Source of the DNA: Coniferiporia sulphurascens
Taxonomy: Eukaryota > Basidiomycota > Agaricomycetes > Hymenochaetales > Hymenochaetaceae
DNA length: 64,000 bases
Assembly: GCA_002794785.1 (NCBI GenBank)
Contig: NBBA01000005.1
Location: 1,178,001-1,242,000, forward strand
Reading direction: 5' to 3'
The translations under genes were made by a program, and so were the position numbers. The notes below the pieces were generated by a model. The model saw only the letters and a program-made list of their open reading frames with translations. It was not told the DNA's origin and did no database searches. The first letter of the stretch is position 1; every line of letters starts with the position of its first letter. Below are positions 11,286 through 22,460 of this stretch, one piece after another.

Positions 11286-13198
11286 TCAAAAAGGGTAATT
11301 CGAAGTTTTGTTGTCTTCTTCAATAACACCGTTTTTAACCTGCTCGCTGTGCATCATATCAAGGTACGGGAGTATAACATTGCCGTACAGTTTCTCTCCC
11401 TTATACCTGTCGTCGGACGTCAAATACCAGATATGTTCATTAAACGGGAAGCTCACATCTGTACGTCCTCTGGCCAGCTTCTAATAGCACTTGCCATGCG
11501 GCCCGGCACTCCCGGCTCCTGAGCAAGGTCAACAACATGGAAGATATAGGCTGGAGTATATAATCAGGGATCGACACATCATGCAAGCGAAGGTCATGTA
11601 CTCACTCCTGATGGTAAAGACGACTGCCCCAGATTTTGGAAGGCGACGCAGACTCTGCCTTTCTGTTCGGAGTCGAATTCGTTCGACGGTGTCTGTCGGA
11701 GCGGGTGGTTGAAATTTGACTTTCCCGCTTTGTTGGGCCTCGAGAGTGGGTTCTTTCGTGAACTGTTCAAAATGGTCTTCATCGCCGTTGGTAGAATCAG
11801 ACCATGCGATCTCGTCCGGGTCTATAGAAGCAATTCGAGCAGGGTCATCATCCGGGCGAACAATTTGAAAGAAATAGTTGTTGCGAATAACAGGTTTGTT
11901 GACGGGAAGTTTAGAAAAGAATCGGGCCATGCTATTATGGAGTTTGTCGCGATCTGCATATTGTGAGTACAGCGAACCCATTTTTTTTGGAAATATAGAA
12001 AAACAGTTCTTACATTGAGGGACGGCACCGCGAGTGTGGATTTCTTCCAATGGTAGCCCGATCTTGTCAACCATACGCCAGAAACCTGATTTTGTATATT
12101 TAACATGTACCTCGTTTTGGCCGCTGACAACTACGTACCTGGAACAACAATAGCTCCGGCTTGGAAATAATACCTCCCGTCCGCGCCTGACAGAATACGT
12201 GAGTTAGACACCTACCTTCCAGACTGATAGCATTTTAATATACAAACCTTCAATCATAAGCGCCAGATCGTCTTCAACGCTGTCCAGCTTTCAATAAACA
12301 AGTCGTATGGACATGGATAAACATACAGTAAAGCTGATATCTTCATAGGATCTTCCTCGTCGAGATCATATGTGACGCCAACTGGGATGATAGTGATTTG
12401 CTTAATCTGACCCTCGCCATACCAACCGAAGTCGTCGACATGAGGCGCATGTCTTGTCACTTGATACGTGTCTGGGTAGCGCCTTGAGAGATATTCAGCG
12501 AGTTCATAGCATAGTTCCTTTGCTATAGACGGAGTTCAGCATATAATCTAGCAATATCGATACGCATCAGCAAATTTTTACCTGCATTAGCTCCGCCTGG
12601 AATACCAACTCGTGCCGGAAGGGTATTTACGACCTTGTCCTTCAGCCTCATGATCCTGTCCGCGCGAATGGCATGGTATTTCGGCAACTGGTTATCGACC
12701 TACAGCAATTTAAGTCGGATTTCGCAAGAAAGTACATGAAAGATAGGAAATTAACCTCAACCCATTCCTCCCAGGGCATGCTCCGAATACCCATAGTGAT
12801 ACTTTGCGGAATGATACGTCAGAGACACTCAATCGGAAATGTACGAACACGTAGGACGCACTTGTACTTTCCCCATCTAAATGGGCGATATGGAGAGGGT
12901 TCCCTGTTCCCGATAAGTGTTTCGCAGGGCGGGAACGCAGGATACGTGAATTTCACGGGCAACCATTCTGCAATCGGTCAGACGGGGAGTCATGGCGCTT
13001 AAATTGAAGGCCAGCTTTACCGCCAGTCTCGTTCCTTCCTGCATCCACAACAGAGTTACCGACACTTTTCTCCGCAATCCGCGTTGGGCCTGGAGTCGGC
13101 CTCGGTTTGGATCTATATTTACTTACTGTCCACGAGGCGACAGCCCAAAGCACAGGGAGGGATACTGCGGCGCAAAGCACGGCTTGTGCGCTAGACAT
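11286..13198 (-). CDS. DUF3445 / heme-dependent oxidative N-demethylase-like protein, membrane-anchored
   Basis: Members of this family (PF11927) include heme-dependent oxidative N-demethylases; the fungal members have no established substrate that I know of. Eleven exons can be laid down: 13198-13021, 12967-12862, 12801-12756, 12699-12582, 12522-12327, 12279-12248, 12186-12139, 12085-12014, 11953-11606, 11550-11457 and 11406-11286. Their lengths sum to 1,359 nt, giving 452 residues and a TGA. Every junction keeps frame. Family features in order are YRPFRWGKY near the start, RSMPWEEWVEVD, YLSRRYPDTY, VTRHAPHVDDFGWYG, GLPLEEIHTRGAVP, and the closing RTERQSLRRLPKSGAVVFTI. The first 25 residues form one hydrophobic helix (CAAVSLPVLWAVASW), so the protein is probably anchored in a membrane. 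An older, decayed copy lies upstream on the same strand. Confidence 0.9.
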
Positions 13199-13617
13199 TC
13201 TCGATTCTCGATATTAAAGATATCGATGAATGTAAGCGGTATCAGTTATTTTGGCTGCTTTTATACCCAGTATTGCAGTGACCGTGGCCGCGGCATGTTC
13301 TATGACTCCTATCTCGCGTAGAAGCAACTTTATTGAATCCGATAAAATGCGGATCAGTCATGCAGTTTACCTCTGAGTTAGGGGCCAATTTGGGGAAATC
13401 GACCTTACATAAAGCCTCATGATAAAGGGACTTCTGAGTCCAGGTGGATGATAGTGGATGAATATCGTAGCGTAGGGAAAATCCGAGTCTGGTTGTAACC
13501 ACGTGAATTACGTAATGGAAAACATATCAAGCCACATAGTTTTGTTTTTCAATTCATACTAAGGGTCCGATTCGTTCAACCATCCACCGCATGTCGGTGA
13601 ACGAAATTTAAGTTTTA

Positions 13618-13890
13618 AGTGCGGGTTCTTTTACAGGCGGCTGATCGGAATAGGCTTCGTCACTATCAATTGACTTTGGCCACTGACATGCTCTTCCAAC
13701 GGTAGTCTGATTTTGTTAACCATATGTAAGGTCATAATAGTTTTATTCTTTGCCGTATTGATAATTGATCAGTAGTTTGTCTTCCGATTCGGAGGTCCAG
13801 TACTGGTCCTCAATCATAATTGCGAAAACTGTGCTAGAGATGAACCATTGTACACGCACTTGACCTCAATCCATTTTTCGGAACTTCGCG
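13618..13890 (-). pseudogene. Collinear relic of the DUF3445 gene
   Basis: Short stretches match exons of the intact neighbour in the same order and strand. Positions 13,687-13,725 match its eighth exon (27 of 32 aligned bases over the MVDKIGLPLEE codons, mostly transitions). About 13,807-13,825 matches the sixth exon, about 13,862-13,880 matches the end of the third exon, and about 13,619-13,665 resembles the ninth. The intervening DNA is shortened and carries no usable frame. I read this as an old tandem duplicate that has lost function. The individual matches are short, so only their shared order makes the case. Confidence 0.5.
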
Positions 13891-14308
13891 TGCAACGTGT
13901 CAGGTCACTCAATGAAAAGATATGTAGTATAACGCTGGCAGGACCTGCTTAAAAGGAACACAAGAAAGTACTAATACGTATACAAAAGTGCCTCGTTCAT
14001 TCGGGAGCAAGCAATGTACAACTATCATATACAGACAGTTGATGACAGTTATGCATTGTCTGTACAACCGCGACTTCAAGTCGGGACAAAAAATCATGAA
14101 CAAGTCGATAACAACGGAAAATGGAGTAATGCAGGTAATAAGGAAAAAGAAAAAGTGTCATAAAACCTGAACGCTAGCAGTATCGGCATTTCTTTCCATA
14201 ACATAGAATTGTAAACATAGTCTTGCACGGCGCAAAAAATTGGGGTCCATTGATGGATGAGTAAGAGAAAAGCAAACAAAACATTCACAGCCGGCCGACT
14301 TGCAGACG
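13891..14308. other. Intergenic, no gene seen
   Basis: AT-richer DNA downstream of the large coiled-coil gene. It contains a short inverted repeat (ACAGACA...TGTCTGT, 19-base loop) near 14,030-14,065 and only small chance ORFs. Confidence 0.4.
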
Positions 14309-17300
14309 TTAAAGCGATATCAAACCACTCTTACATCTAGTACATCGGCTGGCCCCTGTGAATGGGACTACATCCCCACGGAGAGAAGCCAAATCCTTCC
14401 TCAGCTTCGCAAGCTGCTTTTCTTTTGAGACGTAAGCTGGCTTTCGAGGTTCTCCGCGGTCAGTTTGTGGTCCGCTGGCCATCCACATTAGGCCCGGTAA
14501 AGGAAAGATATTTGTGAATGTCCGAAGAAAAGGTTGAGACGACGACGCGATAGCTAGACTGGCATCAGGGCTTGATGCTTCTTGACGATTATGCCAGTCT
14601 ATTTGAACGGGTTCATGCGTTAATATACTGTCTATCGTTTGCGCCTGGGCGGTTGAGCTAAATGGAGAAGACGGGTAGTTTGCACCTGCTGCATGAAGAG
14701 AAAAAGAATAAGTCTGCGTACTCGGGGATTTAAGCTGAGGTATGAAGGTCGAACCATTGCCTGATTGTGGCACGAACAGGATCTTTCTTGCAGGCCCCAC
14801 CGCTTTAATGGAAGAAACGGGTGTTGTAGGATTGGGCAGCGCAGAAGGTACAGGTTTGCGCTTCGGCGGACTCGGCGCTGCCGGAATGCTGGATTTTGTT
14901 GCCCTGATTTGCGAGAACATCGGAGGAGACGGAGGCGGAATTCGAGACGGAGGTAAAACACGAGCACCAGAGTTGCGTGGCTTGGCGGTACTAATCCAAG
15001 CCGGTGGACTCAGGACAGGCGGCGGAGGGCTATAACCAGCTTCCGATCGGGCAATAGCATCATCTGGGGACATATCCGAGGGTTTTACATCTCCTGCCCG
15101 CGCTCGCATCTGTGGGAATAAAAATGGTATCGTACGCTCGCACGACGTCGGCGAAATCGTGTCAAGAGACTCATCACTAACCGAAACGGGGAAGGTAGCG
15201 TCATCATCTAGCTCGTTCTCATCCACTTCTATGACAGAGTCCAATATAACTTGCGCATCCGCATCTTTCTGCACAGGAAGAACAAACGGTGGCATCTCCT
15301 CGTCTTCGGAATGTTCAAATTGCAGACGTCGGCTAAAAAGGCTTCTGCTATCCACTTCTGAGCACGACTCTAAGGGAGGGGAATTATCGATATCCTCCAA
15401 ACAACCAAAGAACCGATCCACGTCTTCTTGCGAGCGTTGGTGGGGCGTCTGCTCACCGCGAGGGAAAGTCCACGTCTTGCTAAGTGACGCTCGATCGGCG
15501 TGGTGCATATTAAGCACTTTGGGAGATAACGGAGGAATGGGGGTCGAACAAGGTGATGAAAATGGTGAAGGCGATTCAGAAATGGACCTTGATGACAACG
15601 GCACATCGCCCCCAGACGGCACTGGTGTGTCATTCGCGGCGAGACGAAGGTGGCATAAGGAGCGAGGTAGGTCATCGTCAGAACTAGATGACGATACGGA
15701 TCGGCTTGGACTCATAATACCAAGCTCCAGATCGCCTTCGTCCTCATAGTGAGCCAGATCGACGTTTTCCTCCACGAAATGAAGCTCTGACTCCTCTTCG
15801 ACAGCCTTCAACAGAAAGGGAGCTTTAATAGATTCGTGAACTTCATCCTCTGCGTCCACGGTCGTACAGGCCGAGTCTACACTTTTGAAACCAGGTCCGC
15901 TACTCCGGATCTGCATATTGAAGACCATACGTCCCGAAGGCACTTCTGCTTCTTTACCGCCCACCCTCGGAGTCTTTAAGATGCCAGCCGCGTCGAGTTG
16001 ACGAGTCAGGTGCTCACGATAAACTTGCTCGGCAGCCAACGCCTCACGCGTACTCAGAAGTTCAGCCTCGACATCCTTCCTCGAGCAAAGCAGAGATCGC
16101 GCCTCAGTGAGCTGACGCTTCATAGATCCTTCGCTTCTCCTCAGTGAGTGAACGTCCTGAATAACTTGTCGTAACTGCGTCTGGGTTGCTTCCAACTTAC
16201 GAGAAACGCTGGCGAGCTCTTCCTCTTTCATCTGGAGTTGGCGATTAAGAGTACTCTTTTCAACCTCTAGAAGACCAAGCCTCTCGCCCTTCAACCATCC
16301 CTCGCGTCTCTCAGCATCCAACCGACGTTCCAAAACACCCTTCATAAGTTCCAGGTCTTTGACGCGATGCATCCATACATCAACATCCTTGTTAAGTTCA
16401 TCACGCTCAGTTTTAAGATCTGCCACCAATTGCAGCATTTCGTCACGTCCATTAGTAAACCCTACACAATCGACGTGCTCCAGTGACGATTGTCGCGACC
16501 GTGGACGTGATTGCAAGGCACGTTCGAGCTCTGCTATGCGAGCCAGTAAGGATGCATGCGACTGATGTAAAAACATCTCCTCGCTTGCGTTGCGTCTATC
16601 CCGGTCACCGGCACTTCCAAAACTGCTTGTCGAAGACGTTGATTGCCTTTTCTCCGAAGTTGGAGTAGCCCCAGGGGTTGGCAGACCCGCCGTAGTAGAC
16701 ATAATCAAAGGAGATGTCGTGGACTTCGAGCGTATATATGATATACTACTCTGTCTTTTTGGCGATGGGGAAATATTGGAAGGCGAGGTACAGCTCGTTG
16801 AAGAATGACAGCGCAGCGACTCAACAGACGACGAAGCCGGGGACTCAGAACATGCGCTACTCCAGCGATCATCGCTCTCGTTTGTCAAATCTACGTCGGC
16901 ATCGCCTGCGAGGGTAATCGATGTCTCGTCGGATGCTGGCGTCAAAGACAACGAACGTAATCCGTGACGTATATTTGGCGTAAGACCAGGGGTTGGGAGA
17001 CTTGCAGAAGAGTTCGTCGTTAATGATAAAGGTCTGAGAGTCAAATTCGCAGGCTTGTGTCGAACTGGCGGCGATGTGTGAGCTGCGGCAGGTTCCGAAC
17101 CTTTTGGGGAACAAGATTGCGCATTCAGAGCATCTTTATCGCGAGCGGTAAATCCCAAATCTCCACCTGTAATAAACATACCAGGAGAGATCAGGGGTCC
17201 TCTGACATTTGGAACAAGCGGCTCTCGCATTTCCTCCTCTTCTTCCTCTTCCTCCTCTAGAAGTGTGTGGAGTTGATCTTTGAGCGAACTGACCGAAGAA

Positions 17301-18034
17301 GGGAATTTTCCGAATGAATCCCTTTTGCCAGATAAAGATACAGGAAGGGTATACGGTAACATCGCCGAAGCTGCCTTGGCTGGATAAATGTCAATCTGAC
17401 TTACGAACCTGAATAAAAAACGCCTACTTACGCTCAAAAGACTTCTGCGGAACACCTCGATTACTCAACTCCGGAATTTCCACCGTGCCTGTACTGAAAA
17501 TAAAGTCGTTCCTTCCCTCGAGAGCCATGAGAGCTCTGCGTCGAATCGAATCCCTGTCTCCAAAATTGACGTTGTCATCGGACGACGATGGTGGCAGGTC
17601 GGGTAGTGCAACCCCCATCATTTCGGCAGATTCTACACGGGTTGAAACGGAGGACCGGCGACGATGATGGGAAGTAGGCCTGGAGCGACTACCTGCTAGA
17701 GAAGAAGGACGAGAACCCGAAGAGGATGTAGAAAGGTCCGAGGCCGTAGAAAGAACAGAATTAGTCGAGCTAGAGGCCGAAAGTGGAACCGATGTCACGG
17801 AGCCATTTCTGGAATGTGTGCGTCCGTTGGTCAATGTAGGTGAGAGGGGAGCGGGTTGCGCGAATGTATTTGTGGACCGGCGAAACTGGAATGTTTCGAG
17901 CTGAAGAAAACAGGTAGTTAATCCCCTCTGTTTGCGCTTCTCCAAGAACCGGACAAGATACACACCCTCCTCTTGGTGGCGATCATCTCTTGTTCCTGTG
18001 TCATACCCATAGCGGGCTGAGTGAGCTCCAGCAT
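14309..18034 (-). CDS. Large Ser-rich coiled-coil protein, orphan
   Basis: A three-exon gene of roughly 1,200 codons. Exon one starts MLELTQPAMGMTQEQEMIA. Intron 17,901-17,965 and a second intron starting at 17,431 (GTAAGT) both keep frame; the second has two possible acceptors, giving exon starts at 17,379 or 17,370. The N-terminal third is Ser/Pro-rich and basic, with a run of nine glutamates (about 17,230-17,257). A long coiled coil follows (NRQLQMKEEELASVSRKLE and neighbours). The C-terminal half is acidic, Pro/Ser-rich and probably disordered, with many SP/TP sites. A short conserved-looking end contains KEKQLAKLRKDLASLRGD. No enzymatic domain is visible. The shape suggests a cytoskeletal, cell-cycle or polarity scaffold under phospho-control, which is inference. 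It diverges from the isochorismatase gene with 302 bp between starts. Confidence 0.75.
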
Positions 18035-18336
18035 GTCGTCGCCGAAAAAACAATTCAAAGAGCGTGTCTGCTGGCTAGCAAAAGTGTTAAAAAGGAGGGA
18101 AAGGAGCGCACAGAGGCGTTGGGTGGGAGAGAGATGATGGCGAGGGGCAAGTCGAAAGAGTGGGCGCCGAAGAATTCACGCGAGTCCACGCTTTCAGGTC
18201 CCACGGTTCGAGTCTGGTCGCCGGCCACGTCGATTGATGTGCGCACTGCGCTGCGCGCGGCAATCTCTCTCAGGTTGTTCGTCCCCGTTCGCAGACTAGG
18301 TCGCTGACGTGCAACGTACAATCTCCGTTGATATCA

Positions 18337-19275
18337 ATGGCCGCCCGCAGTGTCAGATTAGCTCCTGGTCGCACCATGTTTTTCGTCTCCGATCTCCAGT
18401 CACGCTTCCGTGAGCCACTTCAGTACGCTTTCTTTTCTGACGCAAACCAATCCCCACTGACCGCAACCCAAAAGGCGGTGCCATTCACGGCTTCGATCAT
18501 GTAATTGCCGTCTCAAATAAGATGCTCAAAGTAGCCAAGGTAAGCAGCGGACTTAACTGCTTTGCATCCATGGTCCGATCTTGCGCCTTTTACGTCAGAC
18601 GTTGAACATCCCTGTGGTAGCGTCCGAGCAGGTTCCCGCAAGTGTGTATTTTTATTTCTTTTATTCTTCAACTATGCTGACCTCGGCATGAAAAGAACTC
18701 GGGAAGACGGTGGATGAGCTGAATCTACATCAGCTTGGGCTGTTGCACCGTAGGACGATTGAGAAGACGCTCTTCTCCTTGCTCACGCCTGAAATGGATG
18801 AAATGCTGAAATCTGCTGAGTATTCACACGTTAAATCTATAGTGCTGATGGGCATCGAAGTGAGTATGGACATGCGCCCTCCGACTCTCGTGACCTGACT
18901 CTTTGCACTGCGAGTTCCAGTCGCACATTTGCGTTCTCCAGACCACCCTCGATCTGCTGGAACGCGACTATGACGTCCATGTGCTTGCGGACGGCGTCTC
19001 CAGTTGCAACAAAGAAGAAGTTCCTTGGGCACTGGCTCGTATGCGGCAGGCGGGAGCACAGATCGTGACGAGTGAGAGTGCTGCATACCAGCTCATGGGT
19101 AAGCTGTCCTGCTCAAGATTTTTCCGAGGATTTTGGCCCACGATCTTGTTCTGTAGCCGACGCTGGAAAGCCTGAGTTTAAAGCATTTGCATATATTACG
19201 AAGGAGGAGCTTGACAACACGAGGGATGCCGTGCGGGCATTATTGCCAACGAGTGGCGCGAATGCGCTGATATAA
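18337..19275 (+). CDS. Isochorismatase-family cysteine hydrolase
   Basis: A six-exon gene for 213 residues. Spliced joins restore DLQSRFRGAIHGFDHVIAVS, VPAKLGKTVDELN and MGIESHICVLQTT. The catalytic triad of the family is in place: Asp19 (FFVSDLQ), Lys84 (TIEKTLFS) and Cys119 (SHICVLQ, preceded by the usual Gly-Ile-Glu). Length and motif spacing match the ISOC1/ISOC2 branch of eukaryotic isochorismatase-domain proteins rather than siderophore-type isochorismatases. The substrate is not deducible. Animal ISOC2 is mitochondrial, but no strong targeting signal is obvious here beyond a short basic start. The first ATG in frame was used; the next is at residue 14. Confidence 0.9.
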
Positions 19276-19570
19276 GTGTTTTAATTAAATAAAAGCAACA
19301 TCAACAATTAATCAGACAGTTCTGGCCTTGAGGCAACATTCTTGACCTTGTATCTTAGACCTTAGTGTACTTGTAAACTGTGGTCACAAATCATTTGTTC
19401 TCTTTTATCACGTGACACTCCCGAGGCGTGTGGCACTACTGGTGTACTGGCCGAATTGAAAATGGTCGTACTTGTTGCCGTAGACCCCCGACTTGACGCC
19501 TCCGTTGGTTTACTCTAATCATCTGAATTTTAGTGCCATAGTACTCTGTCGCAATTCGCAGTCTACATCA

Positions 19571-20039
19571 ATGTTTGGAAAGCTCTTCCACCTTGGCTTT
19601 GATGCCCTTCTCATAAGCGCATTCCTCGCGGGCATCAAGCGCTCTACAGGGCTGACGTGCGTTCTTGTCCTTTCGACCAGAAGGCATTACTGACAATATT
19701 AACGTGCTATCCCATTGACCCGTTCAATCAATAGCCCTGCATTGGCGCAGGTTCCGAACAAAGACATGCGACGTGAGTTTCTTACTCAGAAATTTCAGCA
19801 CCACGTTCTTACGGTTGCGTCGCTACAGAGCTGTTGAGGTCATATTTAGAGATGGGTATGTGCTATTAGATGTTGACCGCGGGTCATAGAGATTGAGCCC
19901 ATCAACCTTCACTTAGGAGAATATGCCTTTGACTTTGCGGTGGTGGTATTCGGTGTAAGACACTTTGGCGTTGAGTTCACTATGCCTCCGCTCATTTCTC
20001 CTTCCCCAGCGATCTTCCTCTTTTGAGCGAAAACATTAG
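19571..20039 (+). CDS. atg44: Mitofissin-like protein (Atg44, DUF1748)
   Basis: A 72-residue protein in five tiny exons: 19571-19656, 19735-19772, 19829-19855, 19917-19954 and 20010-20039, summing to 219 nt. It begins MFGKLFHLGFDALLISAFLA and continues GIKRSTGLTPALAQ and SYLEMGEYAFDFAVVVFG. These features, and the length, match the DUF1748 family, whose yeast member Atg44 sits in the mitochondrial intermembrane space and drives mitochondrial fission needed for mitophagy. Other fungal members have the same Lys-Arg-Thr-Gly-Leu core. The last exon (GRSSSFERKH) is less conserved; using a donor one codon earlier would give another end. None of the exons would be seen by simple ORF scanning. Confidence 0.88.
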
Positions 20040-20258
20040 ACAGACACCGCGCACCATCTCCCACGAATATTAAGCATATCCGCTACGCTATAGTGCGTGT
20101 GTCATGTTTAATGCAGCAACGAGGATGCGAGGTTAATGTCCTCATGGTAGACTTTATTTCTCTCCTTACAATGTAAATTTACGCGCTTTGCCACCACCTG
20201 GGTCCACGTACGGAGTGATATAATATTAATATTAACCCAACCCTCATCTTTCTCTGTA

Positions 20259-20762
20259 TCATCCAAGAAAGTTGAATACAAAGAAGTGAAGCACGATAGA
20301 GCCAAAGGCGAAGTCCGCGAATGCCCTGTGTTACATACGCGCTTAAGTTTGACTTGAAAGGTACGAATGGACGTGGCATTACGCACCTTTCCGGAGAGAC
20401 TTCTGAGAAGTGTAGTTTGTTTTCGGGGTTCACTTGTGAGCGAAGGGACGCCGTCAGTACGAATTGACCAACGGAACTGGCGAAGCTATTGCAAGGAATT
20501 AGCATCACGGACAAATACGAAGAATATAGCTGGACAAAACTGACCCAGCCAAAAAGGCGTTGAAAGGAAAGTTGGTGACGAGAATGCAATACAAGAACTG
20601 CGCGACTCCCGAGAGCATGATGAATACCAGAAATGCGTCAATGAGCTTCAGCCGAGGCGACGTGTCTGTGCCGTACGACCGCCATAGAGAGTCTACCGCT
20701 GTGCCGAGTGTCGAGCTGGATGCAGCTGCTGTTGTATGAGTCGAGCCTTTTGGTGGAGCCAT
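20259..20762 (-). CDS. OST2: Oligosaccharyltransferase subunit DAD1/Ost2
   Basis: A small ER membrane subunit of the complex that moves the glycan from dolichol to asparagine. Three exons splice to 127 residues, the family's usual size. Visible marks are SYGTDTSPRLKLIDAFLVF, three hydrophobic helices, SSVGQFVLTASLRSQVNP, the signature EVSPERAFADF, and the conserved ending FFVFNFLG. The stop is at 20,259-20,261. The two introns (GTCAGT...AATAG and GTGCGT...ACACAG) both restore the frame. It diverges from a mitoribosomal gene with only 179 bp between start codons and converges on the mitofissin gene. Confidence 0.96.
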
Positions 20763-20941
20763 AGTAGTTGCCGTACGCGTGAAGGGCGCGGTGTTTGCTG
20801 AGCCTGAGCGTGTCGTGACGTGGACGGAGGTGCTGTGGCTGTGCCGCTAATTGCCGCTACCAAAAGCGGGAACCATCCTTTTCTCCCGACTACCAATTTT
20901 TCGAACTTGCCATCGCGAAACTGCGTCACTCCTAGGTCTCC
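20763..20941. promoter_or_regulatory. Compact bidirectional promoter, OST2 / mitoribosomal gene
   Basis: Only 179 bp separate the start codons of the two divergent genes, so both must draw their core promoters from this stretch. No specific site is recognised in it. Confidence 0.55.
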
Positions 20942-22148
20942 ATGAACACCCTCGGACGCCACTTTGCGGCCGCCTCGACGCGTGCTCCGTGTGCATGTCG
21001 GGGAAGGAGATGGAACAACGTCGTCGCGTTGCCTTCAAGTTGTACGGGTCGGAGGTCACTGCACTCGCGTAGAGAGTTGCAGTACCCGATTGAAAATGGT
21101 GTAGGAGACTTCTTGCCCCCGCCTGCATTAAAAACCGTTGTGGATTGGCAAGACGGTCTACTGGACAGACTCAACGAGCAAGTCAAGGGTGCGTTACTTT
21201 CTCAATTATGGTCTGTACACAGAAAGAGCTGATTTGGCACAGATACAAGTCACGCGAATAAGCCGGTGTTACAAACGATCATCGACACGGCAGCGGTGGA
21301 GGAGAGTATACTGACATACAACTATGCCTGCCTTGCCGCAAATAATAGCTTTTTCCTTGATAGTTTGGTTCGTTTTCAGTCTTTTTCTGCGAGGTATGTA
21401 CACTGATGGACGCCATTCAATGCCTCAGAAACCTCCTCCGGAAGGGCAGACTTCGACTCTTGGAGAGATGTCGATCGAGTTTAGCAGCATACTCAAAACC
21501 CAATACAAGGACATCAACCATCTTCGAGATGAGTTCGTATCGTCAGCGACGGGCATGGCGTCTTCCGGATGGCTTTGGCTCGTGACAGATGGTCAGAATC
21601 GACTCGCAGTCCTACCCACGTTTGGAGCTGGGACGCTTCTCGTGCGGTCGCGCGTCCAGATGCCCATAATAGAACAGGGGATAATAGCTAGGCAGTTCCT
21701 CCCACACAGTACGGCGCCGATGGCACCGCCGAGTCCTGCATCCGCACACTCGCCTTCAGGGATCTTTCCTCTTCCGCACGACGGTCCATCATCAAGTTCT
21801 TCCGTCTCCGGTGTTTCGTCAACCTTCACGCCTCCGAATCCTCACACACCCTCCAGATCTCTTCACACCTCAGCCATAAATGCGAACTTAGCTCCTTCTG
21901 TGAATAGTTCTGAAGCTATTAATGCGGCCGATGCAGATGCTACGCGAAGGGCTATCTATTCCATAGGCGCTCGAGTATACCCGCTTATCTGCCTTTCAGT
22001 ACACGAGCATGCATGGGTGAGCGCGGGCCTTGGAGTTTGGGGCAGGGAGGAGTACGTACGGCGTTTCTTCTCGGTTGTCAACTGGAAGAAAGTTGGCGAA
22101 ACGTTCACAAAGTTCCAGGCGGCACGTCCTATGTCGCGTGTTTTTTAA
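20942..22148 (+). CDS. Mitochondrial small ribosomal subunit protein, SOD-derived (mS42/mS43, Mrp1/Rsm26-like)
   Basis: A protein with the Fe/Mn superoxide dismutase fold, recruited to the mitoribosome. Three exons; an Arg-rich N-terminus (RAPCACRGRRWN, SLHSRRELQYP) is a likely mitochondrial targeting peptide. The fold's landmarks are LTYNYACLAANNSFFLDSL (matching the SOD helix with its WNHxFF motif), MASSGWLWLV, and near the end HEHAWVSAGLGVWGREEYVR and VNWKKVGETF. The first-domain metal ligand His is Asn (NNSFF) and the Asp before the HEHAW motif is Ser, so enzymatic activity is not expected. That fits a structural role. About 90 residues of Pro/Ser/Thr-rich sequence are inserted before the C-terminal helix. 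Introns follow VK (GTGCGT) and DSL (GTTCGT). Confidence 0.85.
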
Positions 22149-22460
22149 GTCACAGCTATTAGAAAAGGCTTGCCCATATTACGAAAATTTGAACTATATT
22201 ATTCTAATAATTACGTCCTATTTGCTATGAGCATCACAACAGCATTTGTCCTCACAGCAATTACCACCTCCACTCAATTTCTCCGCATGATCGTCCCCTC
22301 ACGCCTTTGTACGGCTTGTATGTCTCGTGGGACGCGCGTAGCTGTTCCACTTTCAGTCCCGAAAAAGTGTATTGATTGATGTCGAACGCTATCTGGAAAG
22401 ATTTGGATGGCTGCGGCTGTAGTTTCCTACGGCGCATACTACGAGTCAGGTTTTAGTCGC

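Noticed and set aside
14030..14065. Short inverted repeat ACAGACA...TGTCTGT as an RNA hairpin gene
   Set aside because: A seven-base stem with a 19-base loop is expected by chance in this much sequence.
15159..15749. 196-codon plus-strand ORF inside the large coiled-coil gene
   Set aside because: Its low-complexity Ser runs are the reverse reading of acidic and Ser-rich codons of the well-supported minus-strand gene.
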